A stretch of 64,000 nt of DNA from Novosphingobium huizhouense (GCF_020179475.1 NZ_JAILXZ010000001.1:1178001-1242000); one strand, 5' to 3'; shown: positions 9,197 through 17,273, counted from the first letter of the stretch. Numbers and translations are program-made. The notes: generated by a model from the letters alone, not told the origin.

Positions 9197-9334
9197 ATGC
9201 GCAGACCGTCCCGCCCGGCAGACAAGTCGGGCTTCGCCGCCGTCCTCGGCACGGGCCTCGGCTTCGTGCTGATGATCGGAGCCGCGGCCATCGCCGCGAT
9301 GACGGTGATGACGATGATGATGACCGGCGGCTGA
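9197..9334 (+). CDS. 45-residue single-span membrane microprotein with Met-rich C-terminus
   Basis: A basic N-terminus (MRRPSRPADK) is followed by one hydrophobic span (about 13-34) and a methionine cluster (Met35, 38, 40, 41, 42) ending TGG. The ATG has a GAGGAG site six bases upstream. The positive-inside rule would put the Met cluster at the periplasmic face, where thioether sulfurs could bind Cu(I); that is inference. A SigF-type promoter lies upstream and the gene is divergent from sigF. I know no named family. Small size lowers certainty, but ribosome site, promoter and context agree. Confidence 0.68.
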   Translation: MRRPSRPADKSGFAAVLGTGLGFVLMIGAAAIAAMTVMTMMMTGG

Positions 9335-9351
9335 TCCGCACGAATTCGCGG

Positions 9352-10257
9352 CTACCCCGCCTCGGGGCCCGAGCGCAGCAGCGGATCGGCCTGGAACGCG
9401 GCGATGACGTGGTCGGCAAGGGCACGCACCCGGGTCGCGATGTACCGCGAAGGCGGCATCACCAGATGGATCGGCATGTCGGCGGGCGGATGGTCGGGCA
9501 GGACCTCGACCAGCCGCCCGGATGCGAGGTCGTCCTCGAACAGCCAGCGGGCGTTCACGGCGATGCCGATCCCGTTGAGCGCGGCCGCACGCAGCGCGTC
9601 CGGGCTGTCCGAGCGGAAGTTGCCCTGGACCTGCACCGGCGCATGCCCGGACAGACGCCATAGCGTGCCCGAGCTCAGCAGCGCGTAGGAGATGCAGTTG
9701 TGCTGGCGCAGGTCGAGCGGTGTGCGCGGCGTGCCTGCGGCGGCGAGGTAGGCGGGCGCCGCGACCATTACCCGCCGCGCCACTCCGATCCTGCGCGCGA
9801 GGTTGCGGTTGTCGCCGATCTCGCCGACGCGGATCGCGAAATCGAGGTGGTCCGCCACGAGGTTCAGCGCATGGTCGGACAGCTTGAGGTCGAGCTGGAT
9901 GCGCGGGTGTGTCCGCTGGAACACGGCAAGGAAGCCGATAAGCCGCGACTGCGCGAGCGTCAGCGGCGCGGTCAGCCGCACCACGCCGGACAACGCCTCG
10001 GACCGGCCGATGGTCGCTTCGGCCTCGTCGATCGCGGCGAGCGCGCGCTGCGCGGATTCGTAGAACAACTGCCCCTCGCTGGTCAGCGCGAGCGAGCGGG
10101 TGGTGCGCTTGAGCACCGCCACTCCCAGGTGCCGCTCGAGCGCGCCGATCTGGCGCGAGACCGACGACTGGGTCAGCCCCAGCACGTCGCTGGCGCGGGA
10201 AAAGCTCTGCAGGTCGGCCACGGTGACGAACGTCTTCATCCAGGTTGCGAGTTCCAC
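9352..10257 (-). CDS. LysR-family transcriptional regulator
   Basis: A 301-residue LysR protein. The N-terminal winged helix reads MKTFVTVADLQSFSRASD then LTQSSVSRQIGALE, followed by the periplasmic-binding-like effector domain. The GTG at 10257 is preferred because GGGAG lies about eight bases upstream; an ATG six codons later is the alternative. The gene is divergent from another LysR at 10428 rather than from an enzyme gene, so the target is not obvious. It ends 18 bp from the convergent microprotein gene. Confidence 0.9.
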   Translation of the reverse strand: MELATWMKTFVTVADLQSFSRASDVLGLTQSSVSRQIGALERHLGVAVLKRTTRSLALTSEGQLFYESAQRALAAIDEAEATIGRSEALSGVVRLTAPLTLAQSRLIGFLAVFQRTHPRIQLDLKLSDHALNLVADHLDFAIRVGEIGDNRNLARRIGVARRVMVAAPAYLAAAGTPRTPLDLRQHNCISYALLSSGTLWRLSGHAPVQVQGNFRSDSPDALRAAALNGIGIAVNARWLFEDDLASGRLVEVLPDHPPADMPIHLVMPPSRYIATRVRALADHVIAAFQADPLLRSGPEAG

Positions 10258-10427
10258 CGCAGCACTCCCTTCTCCAGCACGCGGCAGCCTAGCCCCGACG
10301 CGCGCGACGGCAACCGCGCATCGATGCGCGCGGCGCATAAGTCATATCGCTGCCACGGCCTTGCGGGCCGCGCTGGAAAGAGGGACAGTCAACGGTGGCA
10401 CGGGGGTCACGCGACGGGGCCGGAACG

Positions 10428-11408
10428 ATGGAAATGCATCAGGTCCGCTATTTCCTCGCGGCGGCGCGCTTGCTGAACTTCACCCGCGCGGCGCTCGAAT
10501 GCAATGTTTCGCAACCGGCGCTGACCAAGGCGGTCCAGAAGCTCGAGGAGGAGTTCGGCGGTCCGCTGTTCCGCCGCGAGCGCGCCCGCACGCACCTTAC
10601 CGAACTCGGCAAGGCGATGCTCCCGCACCTGCAGCGGACGTTCGATGCAGCCCAGGCAGCGCGGCAGCTGGCGCGCGAGATGGAGCGCGCCGACGTGGCG
10701 CCGCTGTCGATCGGGATCTCGCGGATCGTGCCCGACCATGGCTTCGCGCCGATCTTCCGCAACCTTCAGGCAGTGCTTCATGGGGTCGAGATCGGCGTCA
10801 CCAGCGGCAGCGATGCCGAACTGGTCGAAATGGCGATGGCCGGCGCGCTCGATGTCGTGGTCGTCGCGCTGCCGGCCGATGTCCCCGACCGTTTCGAGAA
10901 CTGGCGGCTTTACGAGGATGCGTTCTGCATCGCGACGACCTGCGACCACACCCTGGCGACGAGCGCGACCGTGACCGCTGCCGAACTGGAGAGCGAGAGC
11001 TGGATCGACCTGTCGGGCGACGGGTGCGAGGCGCTCGCCAGCTACGCCGCGACGCAAGGAGCGATGATCGAGGTCCGCCACCAGGCCCAGCACTGCGGCA
11101 TCGTGCGGCAGCTCGTCCTCGGTGGCCTCGGTTGCGGCTGGCTGCCACGCCGGCTGCTGCCCGAGATGCTGACCGCCTCGCCGGTCCGGATCCCGGGGGC
11201 CGAGATCGCGGTCGCGGTGGCAAGCGTTGCGGGGCGGCGCCGCTCGGTGGCGGCCGATGCCTTCCTGCGGGCATGCCGGACGCTGGCGTGGGACGCCGCT
11301 TGGGTCGAGGGCGCCGAACCTGCCGCCGCGGGACGCACGGCCGGTGCGCCGGCGATAGCTGGCGGTTATCGAACCGATGCGCCGGGCGGCCCTCGCGCCG
11401 ACGCCTGA
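10428..11408 (+). CDS. LysR-family transcriptional regulator
   Basis: A 326-residue LysR protein. The helix-turn-helix (MHQVRYFLAAARLLNFTRAA, CNVSQPALTKAVQKLEEEFG) resembles the subgroup that includes oxidative-stress regulators. It lies 18 bp before a peroxiredoxin-like gene on the same strand, which suggests a shared transcript. The tail beyond residue 290 is low-complexity and Ala/Gly rich. The effector is unknown. The start MEMHQVRYF fits family starts better than an upstream GTG. Confidence 0.88.
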   Translation: MEMHQVRYFLAAARLLNFTRAALECNVSQPALTKAVQKLEEEFGGPLFRRERARTHLTELGKAMLPHLQRTFDAAQAARQLAREMERADVAPLSIGISRIVPDHGFAPIFRNLQAVLHGVEIGVTSGSDAELVEMAMAGALDVVVVALPADVPDRFENWRLYEDAFCIATTCDHTLATSATVTAAELESESWIDLSGDGCEALASYAATQGAMIEVRHQAQHCGIVRQLVLGGLGCGWLPRRLLPEMLTASPVRIPGAEIAVAVASVAGRRRSVAADAFLRACRTLAWDAAWVEGAEPAAAGRTAGAPAIAGGYRTDAPGGPRADA

Positions 11409-11426
11409 CTGCGCTATCAGATTGCC

Positions 11427-12041
11427 ATGACTCAGCCGCCGCAAGGTCACCGAGCCGACTACGGGCAACTCGCCGACGATCTCGTCGCGGCCTTGCGCGC
11501 GCGCCGGGCGGGCGCCGCTGCACCGGCGGTCGGCGAGGCCCTGCCCGCCTTTGCCCTGCCCGATGCACAAGGAGTCCTGCGGCGCTCGAGCGAGCTTCTT
11601 GCCGGCCGGCCTGCGGTGGTGAGCTTCATGCGCGGGCGGTGGTGCCCCTATTGCCAGGCCGAACTGGCCGCCTGGAACTCGGCGTTGGCGGCGGTCCCGC
11701 CGGACGCTGTCGCTTTCGTCTGCATCGTCGGGCAGACGGGCGGCGCGGCGGCGGAGGTCGGCACCTGCTTCGCGCGCGAGGTCGCCGTGCTGTGCGACGT
11801 CGATCACGGACTCGCGCTGGAATTCGATCTCGCCTTCCACCTCGGGGCGCCGTTCATCGCGCAATATCTGCGCGATGGGCTCGACCTTGCCGCGGTCTAC
11901 GGATCCGGGGCGGGGCTCCTGCCGATCCCGGCGACCTTTGCGGTGGACAGCGACGGGATCGTGCGCGCCGCCTTCGTCGAGCCCGACTTCCGCTTGCGGG
12001 CGCAACCACGCGCGATGCTGAAGGCGCTGGGGGTCGTCTGA
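11427..12041 (+). CDS. Peroxiredoxin-like (AhpC/TSA, redoxin) protein
   Basis: A 204-residue thioredoxin-fold protein with a CPYC motif (Cys73, Cys76 in RWCPYCQAEL) after the FALPDAQG strand typical of AhpC/TSA proteins. No signal peptide, so cytoplasmic. It likely reduces peroxides or acts as a thiol oxidoreductase. It follows a LysR gene by 18 bp and converges on nrsF with a 3-bp gap. The precise substrate is not visible. Confidence 0.85.
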   Translation: MTQPPQGHRADYGQLADDLVAALRARRAGAAAPAVGEALPAFALPDAQGVLRRSSELLAGRPAVVSFMRGRWCPYCQAELAAWNSALAAVPPDAVAFVCIVGQTGGAAAEVGTCFAREVAVLCDVDHGLALEFDLAFHLGAPFIAQYLRDGLDLAAVYGSGAGLLPIPATFAVDSDGIVRAAFVEPDFRLRAQPRAMLKALGVV

Positions 12042-12044
12042 CGC

Positions 12045-12734
12045 CTACCAGCGCAGCCAGCGCGGCAGCACGATCCGGGCTGACGCGGCGCTCAGCGCGA
12101 TGGCGAGCGGATAGGCGATGCCGGCAAACAGCCAGTGCTGCGACGGGCACGTCAAGCTGTAGGCGGCGGTGCCGATCGCGCCGGCGGCAAGGCCGATCGT
12201 CGTCGCGGCGCGCTCGGGCCGCGTGACCGCGCCTGAACGTCGCGCCCAGTGCACCAGCACCACAAGCGGCGGCAGCGCGCAGGCCGTGGCGATCAGCAGG
12301 CAGCGCCCGATCCCGGCGAGCTCGAGCCGGGCGGCCTGCTGCACCGTGGCCGCTGCAACAGGCCAGGACAGCACGGCGATCATCATCGGCAGGGCTGCGA
12401 GCGCCAGACCGGCGCGGCGAAGCAGCGCCTTTTTCGCGCCCGGCATGGCCTCGCGCGCGGCGGCCATCGCGAGCAGCGCCCCGGCAAGGACCAGCAGCGC
12501 CAGCCGTTGCTCGACGATCGCTGCCGGCGCGCCCCGCGCGACGTCGGGCCGCCACCCGGGGACGATCCCCAGCGCCAGCGCACAGACGATCCCGGTCGCC
12601 AAGCTCGCCAGGGCTGCCGCCTGCCAGCGCACCGGCCGCACCGGGGCAAGGTCCTTCGCAAGCGCGCCGATCAGATCCTCGGTGGCGATGGCCGTCTCCT
12701 CGAGCCCGTCGTGCAAGGGCGGTGCGCCGTTCAC
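12045..12734 (-). CDS. nrsF: NrsF-like (DUF1109) membrane anti-sigma factor
   Basis: A 229-residue protein with about six membrane spans after a short cytoplasmic N-terminus (EDLIGALAKDLAPVRPVR), the DUF1109/NrsF pattern. Cysteines are at 51, 145, 152 and 196. The 145/196 pair has the roughly 50-residue spacing of the conserved cysteines in NrsF, and SLTCPSQHW matches the family C-terminal motif. NrsF holds SigF at the membrane and frees it under metal or redox stress. The start is GTG (12734); no internal ATG fits. It lies 3.1 kb from its presumed partner sigF. Confidence 0.82.
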   Translation of the reverse strand: MNGAPPLHDGLEETAIATEDLIGALAKDLAPVRPVRWQAAALASLATGIVCALALGIVPGWRPDVARGAPAAIVEQRLALLVLAGALLAMAAAREAMPGAKKALLRRAGLALAALPMMIAVLSWPVAAATVQQAARLELAGIGRCLLIATACALPPLVVLVHWARRSGAVTRPERAATTIGLAAGAIGTAAYSLTCPSQHWLFAGIAYPLAIALSAASARIVLPRWLRW

Positions 12735-12743
12735 GCTACAGGG

Positions 12744-12769
12744 TTCGCGTCGCGCGCTCCATTCGTTTC
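12744..12769 (-). promoter_or_regulatory. Degenerate SigF-like promoter candidate for nrsF
   Basis: On the minus strand GAAACG (12769-12764), 16 bp, CGAA (12747-12744). The spacing is exact, but only four of six -35 bases match GTAACC. The -10 is nine bases from the GTG, so a transcript would have almost no leader. Confidence 0.25.
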
Positions 12770-12796
12770 AACGCGATCGGCGAAACCTCCGCCGCG

Positions 12797-13378
12797 TCAG
12801 CCGACCGTGCCCGCGATGATCAGCCGGGCGTTGATGCGCCAGAGCGCGCGCTGGCGGCTTGCGGGCCAGTTGTCCGGGTCGAACAGCGCCTGCATGGCGA
12901 TGCCCTGCAGGGCGCTGAGCGCCATGGTTGCCTTGAGGTCGATGTCGTCGATCGCGGGATAGGCGAGCTTCAGCGTTTCGCGTGCCAGACCCACGGCATT
13001 GGCGCTCCACCAGCGTTGTTCGTCGGCGAGTTCCGCGTCGTGGTCCGCCAACGGCCAGAACTGGAAGTAGACCCGCCACGCGCGCCGCCCGTCCTCGTCG
13101 ATCGGCAGCAGGATCTCGAGCCGCGACAGCGGGTCGGACCGGCTGTCGGCGGCCAGCGCGTCGAAGCGCCGCTGGGTGCTCTCGGCCATGTGGCGATAGG
13201 CTGCGAGCAGCATCGCCCGTTTGTTGGCGAAATAGTGGGTGACGGCGGTGGTGCTGAACCCGGCTCGGGCGGCCACCTGCCGGATCGTCGCTGCTTCAAG
13301 CCCGCCGTCGGCGATCAGGTCGGCCGCGATGCCGGCAATCGCCTTGCGCTTTTCCTCGTGGTCGACCGGAGCGGGCAT
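12797..13378 (-). CDS. TetR-family transcriptional regulator
   Basis: A 193-residue TetR protein. The helix-turn-helix spans about residues 24-50 (ATIRQVAARAGFSTTAVTHY). The C-terminal ligand domain resembles the BetI-like TetR_C_6 type. It is divergent from a flavin dehydrogenase at 13515, with a 12-bp perfect palindrome between them, so it probably represses that gene and itself. The inducer is unknown. Confidence 0.88.
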   Translation of the reverse strand: MPAPVDHEEKRKAIAGIAADLIADGGLEAATIRQVAARAGFSTTAVTHYFANKRAMLLAAYRHMAESTQRRFDALAADSRSDPLSRLEILLPIDEDGRRAWRVYFQFWPLADHDAELADEQRWWSANAVGLARETLKLAYPAIDDIDLKATMALSALQGIAMQALFDPDNWPASRQRALWRINARLIIAGTVG

Positions 13379-13446
13379 CGGCCTCTTCTATCGCACCCGG
13401 TCCCTCCGAGCCAAGGGGCCTAGCCAAAGTCCGAGGACTCCATGTG

Positions 13447-13458
13447 CAACAGCTGTTG
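13447..13458. promoter_or_regulatory. Palindromic operator candidate between TetR and flavin dehydrogenase
   Basis: CAACAGCTGTTG is a perfect 12-bp palindrome. It abuts TATAAC, a possible -10 for the rightward gene, so a bound repressor would block polymerase. Confidence 0.45.
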
Positions 13459-13514
13459 TATAACGTGCCTGGTGTGGGCGGTCCCCGGCAGATGGGACTG
13501 CGAACGGGAGAGCG

Positions 13515-15185
13515 ATGATGACGGGTGAGCAGGTGGCGGCGGGCATGCAATGGGACGGCGAAGCCGATGTCGTCGTGCTCGGTTCTGGCGGCGCGGCGAT
13601 GACCGCTGCGATCTCGGCGCACGATCACGGCGCGAAGGACGTCGTCATTCTCGAGAAGTCGGGCATGGTCGGCGGCACCACCGCGATGTCGGGCGGCATG
13701 CTGTGGATCCCGAACAACCATCATCAGCACGCGGCGGGCATCGGCGACAGCGACGAGGACATCGTCGCCTATCTCGACAGCCTCGCCCCCGGCGCGCTCG
13801 ATCCCGATCTGCTGTGGGCGTTCATGCAGAACGGGCCGGAGATGCTGCGCTACTTCGCCGACAAGACGCCGGTACGGCTGGTTTCGTTCACCGACTTTCC
13901 CGACTACCAGCCCTATGCCCCCGGCGCGAAGCCCGATGGCGGGCGCAGCCTCGACAATGAGGCGTTCTCGTTCGAGCGGCTCGGCAAGTGGGCGGCGCGG
14001 GTCAACCCAAGCAAGATGGCCTATCCGTTGCGCGGCAGCCTGATGGAAGCGACGCGCGGCACGCTCGACGAAGCAACGCTCGCCGAGCGCGAGCGCGGCG
14101 ACTATCGGGGGCTGGGCCAGGCGCTCGCCGGTTCGCTGTTCAGGGCGGTGCTCGATCGAGGCATTCCGGTCGAGTTCGAAAAGCGTGCGCGCAAGCTGGT
14201 CAAGGACGGCGACCGGGTGATCGGTGTGTTGGCGGAAGACGCCAGTGGCAAGGACTTCCGCGTGCGCGCCCGGCGCGGGGTGGTCATCGCCACCGGGGGC
14301 TTCGAATGGAACGAGACCCTGGTGAAGAACTTCCTGCGTGGACCGCTCACCGGGCCGGTCAGCGTGCCGGAGAATGAGGGCGACGGTCTGCTGATGGCGA
14401 TCGAGGCGGGCGCACAGCTGGGCAACATGCAGCACGCCTTCTGGATGCAGAGCGTGCTCGAGTACGAACCGCAGCACCGCGCGGCAAAGCCCAACTTCAT
14501 GTTGGGATCGGACGAGCGGGCGAGGCCGGGCGCGATCCTGGTCAACCGCAAGGGGCGGCGCTTTGTCAACGAGGCCGCGAACTACAATGCGCTGGGCAAG
14601 GCGCTGCACGCATTCGACGCAGGCAGTCATGCCTATGCCAACCTGCCGTATTGGCTGGTGATCGACCAGCGCAACAAGGACAAGTACCACAACTTCACTT
14701 CGCCCCCCGGCGGGCCTGCCCCTTCCTACATGCTGCAGGCGGACACTTTGGCGGAGCTTGCGGAGAAGGCGGGCATCGATCCGGCAGGGCTCGAGGCCAC
14801 GGTCGAACGCTTCAACCGCTTCGTCGCGCAAGGGCACGACGACGACTTCCAGCGCGGCGACTCCACCTACGACAACTTCTACATGTGGGGCGACCTCGAC
14901 TTCGCGCCGCCGTTCCGCACCCTGGGGCCGATCGACCGGGCGCCGTTCTATGCGGTGAAGATGGAAGCCGGCGCGCTCGGCACTGCCGGCGGTCCGCGCA
15001 CCAACGCCGATGCGCAAGTGGTCGACTGGAGCGGCAACCCGATCCCCGGGCTCTATGCCGCCGGCAACGCCATGGCGGCAGTGCTGGGCGACGTGTACGG
15101 CGGCGCGGGCGGCACGCTCGGGCCGGGCATGACCTTCGGCTACATCGCGGGCAAGCACTTGGGCGCCCACATTCCGAATCGCTGA
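13515..15185 (+). CDS. FAD-dependent dehydrogenase, 3-ketosteroid-dehydrogenase/fumarate-reductase family
   Basis: A 556-residue flavoprotein. The FAD-binding loop GSGGAAMTAA starts at residue 23, followed by the conserved GGTTAMSGGMLWIP segment; the C-terminal flavin motif is PGLYAAGNAMAAVLGDVYGG. This family introduces double bonds into ketosteroid rings or reduces enoates. The substrate cannot be read from sequence. A GGGAG site lies before the ATG. It is probably controlled by the divergent TetR gene. Confidence 0.87.
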   Translation: MMTGEQVAAGMQWDGEADVVVLGSGGAAMTAAISAHDHGAKDVVILEKSGMVGGTTAMSGGMLWIPNNHHQHAAGIGDSDEDIVAYLDSLAPGALDPDLLWAFMQNGPEMLRYFADKTPVRLVSFTDFPDYQPYAPGAKPDGGRSLDNEAFSFERLGKWAARVNPSKMAYPLRGSLMEATRGTLDEATLAERERGDYRGLGQALAGSLFRAVLDRGIPVEFEKRARKLVKDGDRVIGVLAEDASGKDFRVRARRGVVIATGGFEWNETLVKNFLRGPLTGPVSVPENEGDGLLMAIEAGAQLGNMQHAFWMQSVLEYEPQHRAAKPNFMLGSDERARPGAILVNRKGRRFVNEAANYNALGKALHAFDAGSHAYANLPYWLVIDQRNKDKYHNFTSPPGGPAPSYMLQADTLAELAEKAGIDPAGLEATVERFNRFVAQGHDDDFQRGDSTYDNFYMWGDLDFAPPFRTLGPIDRAPFYAVKMEAGALGTAGGPRTNADAQVVDWSGNPIPGLYAAGNAMAAVLGDVYGGAGGTLGPGMTFGYIAGKHLGAHIPNR

Positions 15186-15213
15186 CGGACGGCGGCGTCG
15201 ATCGGCGGGGGAG

Positions 15214-15287
15214 TGGAGCGGGTAGCGGGAATCGAACCCGCATAACTAGCTTGGAAGGCTAGGGCTTTACCACTAAGCTATACCCGC
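15214..15287 (-). tRNA. tRNA-Gly (anticodon UCC)
   Basis: A complete cloverleaf on the minus strand. The acceptor GCGGGTA (15287-15281) pairs with TACCCGC (15224-15218), followed by discriminator T and an encoded CCA. The anticodon arm CTAGC/GCTAG encloses CTTCCAA, giving anticodon TCC. The T arm has GGTTCGATTCC. It reads GGA (and GGG) codons. It lies 28 bp after the flavin dehydrogenase, on the opposite strand. Confidence 0.96.
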
Positions 15288-15346
15288 CCGCTGGAGGGCC
15301 CGCTTGCCACGGCTGCGGGCGGGGCGTCAACCTTCGTTTGGCGCTT

Positions 15347-15979
15347 TTACCCTGCGGCCGCGACGAGCGCCTGGCGGACTAGCGGCAACTGGTCGTTGCC
15401 GAAGTACATCGCTTCGCCACCCTCGGCTCGCTGCACGAACAGGGTCGGCGAGCCGAACGCGCCGCGCGCGATCGCTTCCTCGGTGTTCGCGCGCAAGGCA
15501 TCCTTCACCGCCTGTTCGCCGGCGCGGCCGAGCAGGGCCGCGCCATCGAGGCCGATCGCGTCGGCAATCGCAGCGAGCTCGGCCGGATCGTCGATGTTGC
15601 GCGCCTCGCCGAAATAGGCGGTGAAGGCAGCGTCGGCAAAGCGGAACAGCGTCGCCTGGTCGTCCTGCAAGGCGCAACAGCAGCGCATCGCGTTGACCGA
15701 CTTGACCGGATGGTGGGGCGAAGGGAAGTTCATCGGCAGCCCCGCCAGCTGCGCCCATTCCCTGAGCCAGCCGAAGCTGCGCTTCATCGCCTTCTGCTCG
15801 GGATCGGCGCGCATCTCGTAGACCCGCGGGTTCACCGCGTTGAACACCCCGCCGACGAGGAACGGCCGCCAGCGGACCTGCGCACCGGTTTCGGCAAGGA
15901 TCGGCTGGACGTTGTTGAAGGCAAGGAACGTCCAGGGCGAGGAGAGATCGAAGAAGAAGTCCAACGTCGTGGCGTTCAT
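15347..15979 (-). CDS. 2-hydroxychromene-2-carboxylate isomerase-like protein (DsbA/kappa-GST fold)
   Basis: A 210-residue protein with the thioredoxin-like start LDFFFDLSSPWTFLAFN, where a serine near residue 13 is in the glutathione-activating place, and GAFGSPTLFV near residue 180. The family isomerises ring-cleavage products of naphthalene-type aromatics with glutathione. Its ATG overlaps the stop of the upstream GST gene (ATGA, 15976-15979), so both are made together. No other aromatic-degradation genes lie nearby, so the real substrate is open. Confidence 0.88.
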   Translation of the reverse strand: MNATTLDFFFDLSSPWTFLAFNNVQPILAETGAQVRWRPFLVGGVFNAVNPRVYEMRADPEQKAMKRSFGWLREWAQLAGLPMNFPSPHHPVKSVNAMRCCCALQDDQATLFRFADAAFTAYFGEARNIDDPAELAAIADAIGLDGAALLGRAGEQAVKDALRANTEEAIARGAFGSPTLFVQRAEGGEAMYFGNDQLPLVRQALVAAAG

Positions 15980-16677
15980 GCAAGGCCCTTTCCCGAGATG
16001 CCGAACAGCGTTCTTGCCGCCTGCGCATCGTCCTGCGGATTGCGTCGCACCCGCTCGGCGCCCAGGGCGACGCCGCGCCGCAGTCCGTCGCGCTGCTTGA
16101 GCGCCTCGTACCAGCGGCGCACGTTGGCGAAGTCCTCGAGCGGGATGCCTTGCGCCTTCCACGTGCGGATCCATGGCCAGCACGCCATGTCCGCGATCGT
16201 GTACCGGTCGGCGGCCACGTAGTCGCGCCCCTCAAGCCGGCGGTCGAGCACGCCGTAGAGCCGCAGCGTCTCGCGGCGGTAGCGCTCGGTGGGGTAGGGC
16301 AGGCGCTCGGGCGCGTAGAGTGCGAAATGACCGTGCTGGCCGAGCATGGGGCCGAGCCCCGCGACCTGCCAGGCCAGCCACTCGAGCACCTCCTTGCGGC
16401 CGCGCAGGTCGGCAGGAAGGAACTGCCCGGTTTTCTCGGCAAGGTAGACGAGGATCGCGGCCGTCTCGAACACCGGGACCGGGGCCCCGCCGTCGTCCGG
16501 GGCGGTGTCGACGATCGCGGGAATGCGGTTGTTGGGGCTGATCGCGAGGAACTCGGGGGCGAACTGCTCGCCCTTGCCGATGTCCACCCAGTGGACGGTG
16601 TAGGGCAGGCCGCATTCCTCGAGCAGGATGGACACCTTCCACCCGTTCGGCGTCGGCGCGGTGTACAGCTCGATCAT
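15976..16677 (-). CDS. Glutathione S-transferase, Nu-class (YfcG/Ure2p-like)
   Basis: A 233-residue GST. The N-terminal thioredoxin fold begins IELYTAPTPNGWKVSILLEE, typical of YfcG/YghU-like enzymes with disulfide-reductase activity, followed by NNRIPAIVD and FETAAILVYLAEKTG (glutathione site). The C-terminal helical domain is complete. It overlaps the downstream isomerase-like gene by four bases, so a joint glutathione-dependent role is likely. Confidence 0.9.
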   Translation of the reverse strand: MIELYTAPTPNGWKVSILLEECGLPYTVHWVDIGKGEQFAPEFLAISPNNRIPAIVDTAPDDGGAPVPVFETAAILVYLAEKTGQFLPADLRGRKEVLEWLAWQVAGLGPMLGQHGHFALYAPERLPYPTERYRRETLRLYGVLDRRLEGRDYVAADRYTIADMACWPWIRTWKAQGIPLEDFANVRRWYEALKQRDGLRRGVALGAERVRRNPQDDAQAARTLFGISGKGLA

Positions 16678-16733
16678 CGCTTCGTCTCTCCCGCTTGCCA
16701 GTGCAGCACGGCAGGAGGGCCGAGGCAAGCCGG

Positions 16734-17273
16734 TCAGTGCCCGGGAAAGTCCATCAGCGCCTCGACCGTGAGCCCGGCATCGCGCAACCGCGCCGCGCCG
16801 TGCAGATCGGGCAGGTCGATCACGAACAGCGCGTGGCTGACGCGCGCGCCGGCGCTGCGCAACAGCTCGGCGGCGGCGAGCGCCGTGCCGCCGGTCGCGA
16901 TCAGGTCGTCGACGAGCACGATGCGCTGTCCGGCATCGACCGCCGTCGGGTCGATCTCCAGCCGGTCGCGGCCGTATTCGAGCGCGTAATCCACGCCGAT
17001 CGTCGGCACCGGCAGCTTGCCCGGCTTGCGCACCGGCACGAAGCCGATGCCCATGGCGGCAGCCACCGCCGCGCCGAAGATGAAGCCGCGCGCCTCCATC
17101 CCGGCGATCGCCTCGGCTCCGGCGGCGCGGGCGCGCTGCGCAAGGTGCTCGATGCTCGCGGCGAAGCCTTCGCGATGGCCGATCAACGTGGTCACGTCGC
17201 GGAACAGGATGCCGGGCGAGGGGAAGTCCGGAACGGTGCGGACGAGGTGCTTGAGGTCTTCGACGGTCATCAT
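16734..17273 (-). CDS. apt: Adenine phosphoribosyltransferase
   Basis: A 179-residue purine-salvage enzyme joining adenine and PRPP to AMP. The PRPP motif IVLVDDLIATGGTA lies near residues 118-131, and the N-terminal DFPSPGILFRDVTTL is characteristic. Full length. Start at 17273 or three bases later (two consecutive ATGs). Prs, which supplies PRPP, is encoded at 32148. Confidence 0.95.
   Translation of the reverse strand: MMTVEDLKHLVRTVPDFPSPGILFRDVTTLIGHREGFAASIEHLAQRARAAGAEAIAGMEARGFIFGAAVAAAMGIGFVPVRKPGKLPVPTIGVDYALEYGRDRLEIDPTAVDAGQRIVLVDDLIATGGTALAAAELLRSAGARVSHALFVIDLPDLHGAARLRDAGLTVEALMDFPGH

Noticed and set aside
10100..12226. Long rightward frame across both a LysR gene and the peroxiredoxin-like gene
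   Set aside because: It is Arg/Pro/Ala-rich, crosses two real genes in another frame, and has no ribosome site or domain.
13296..15170. Open frame of 624 codons antisense to the flavin dehydrogenase
   Set aside because: Low-complexity composition and full overlap with a gene that has intact FAD motifs.
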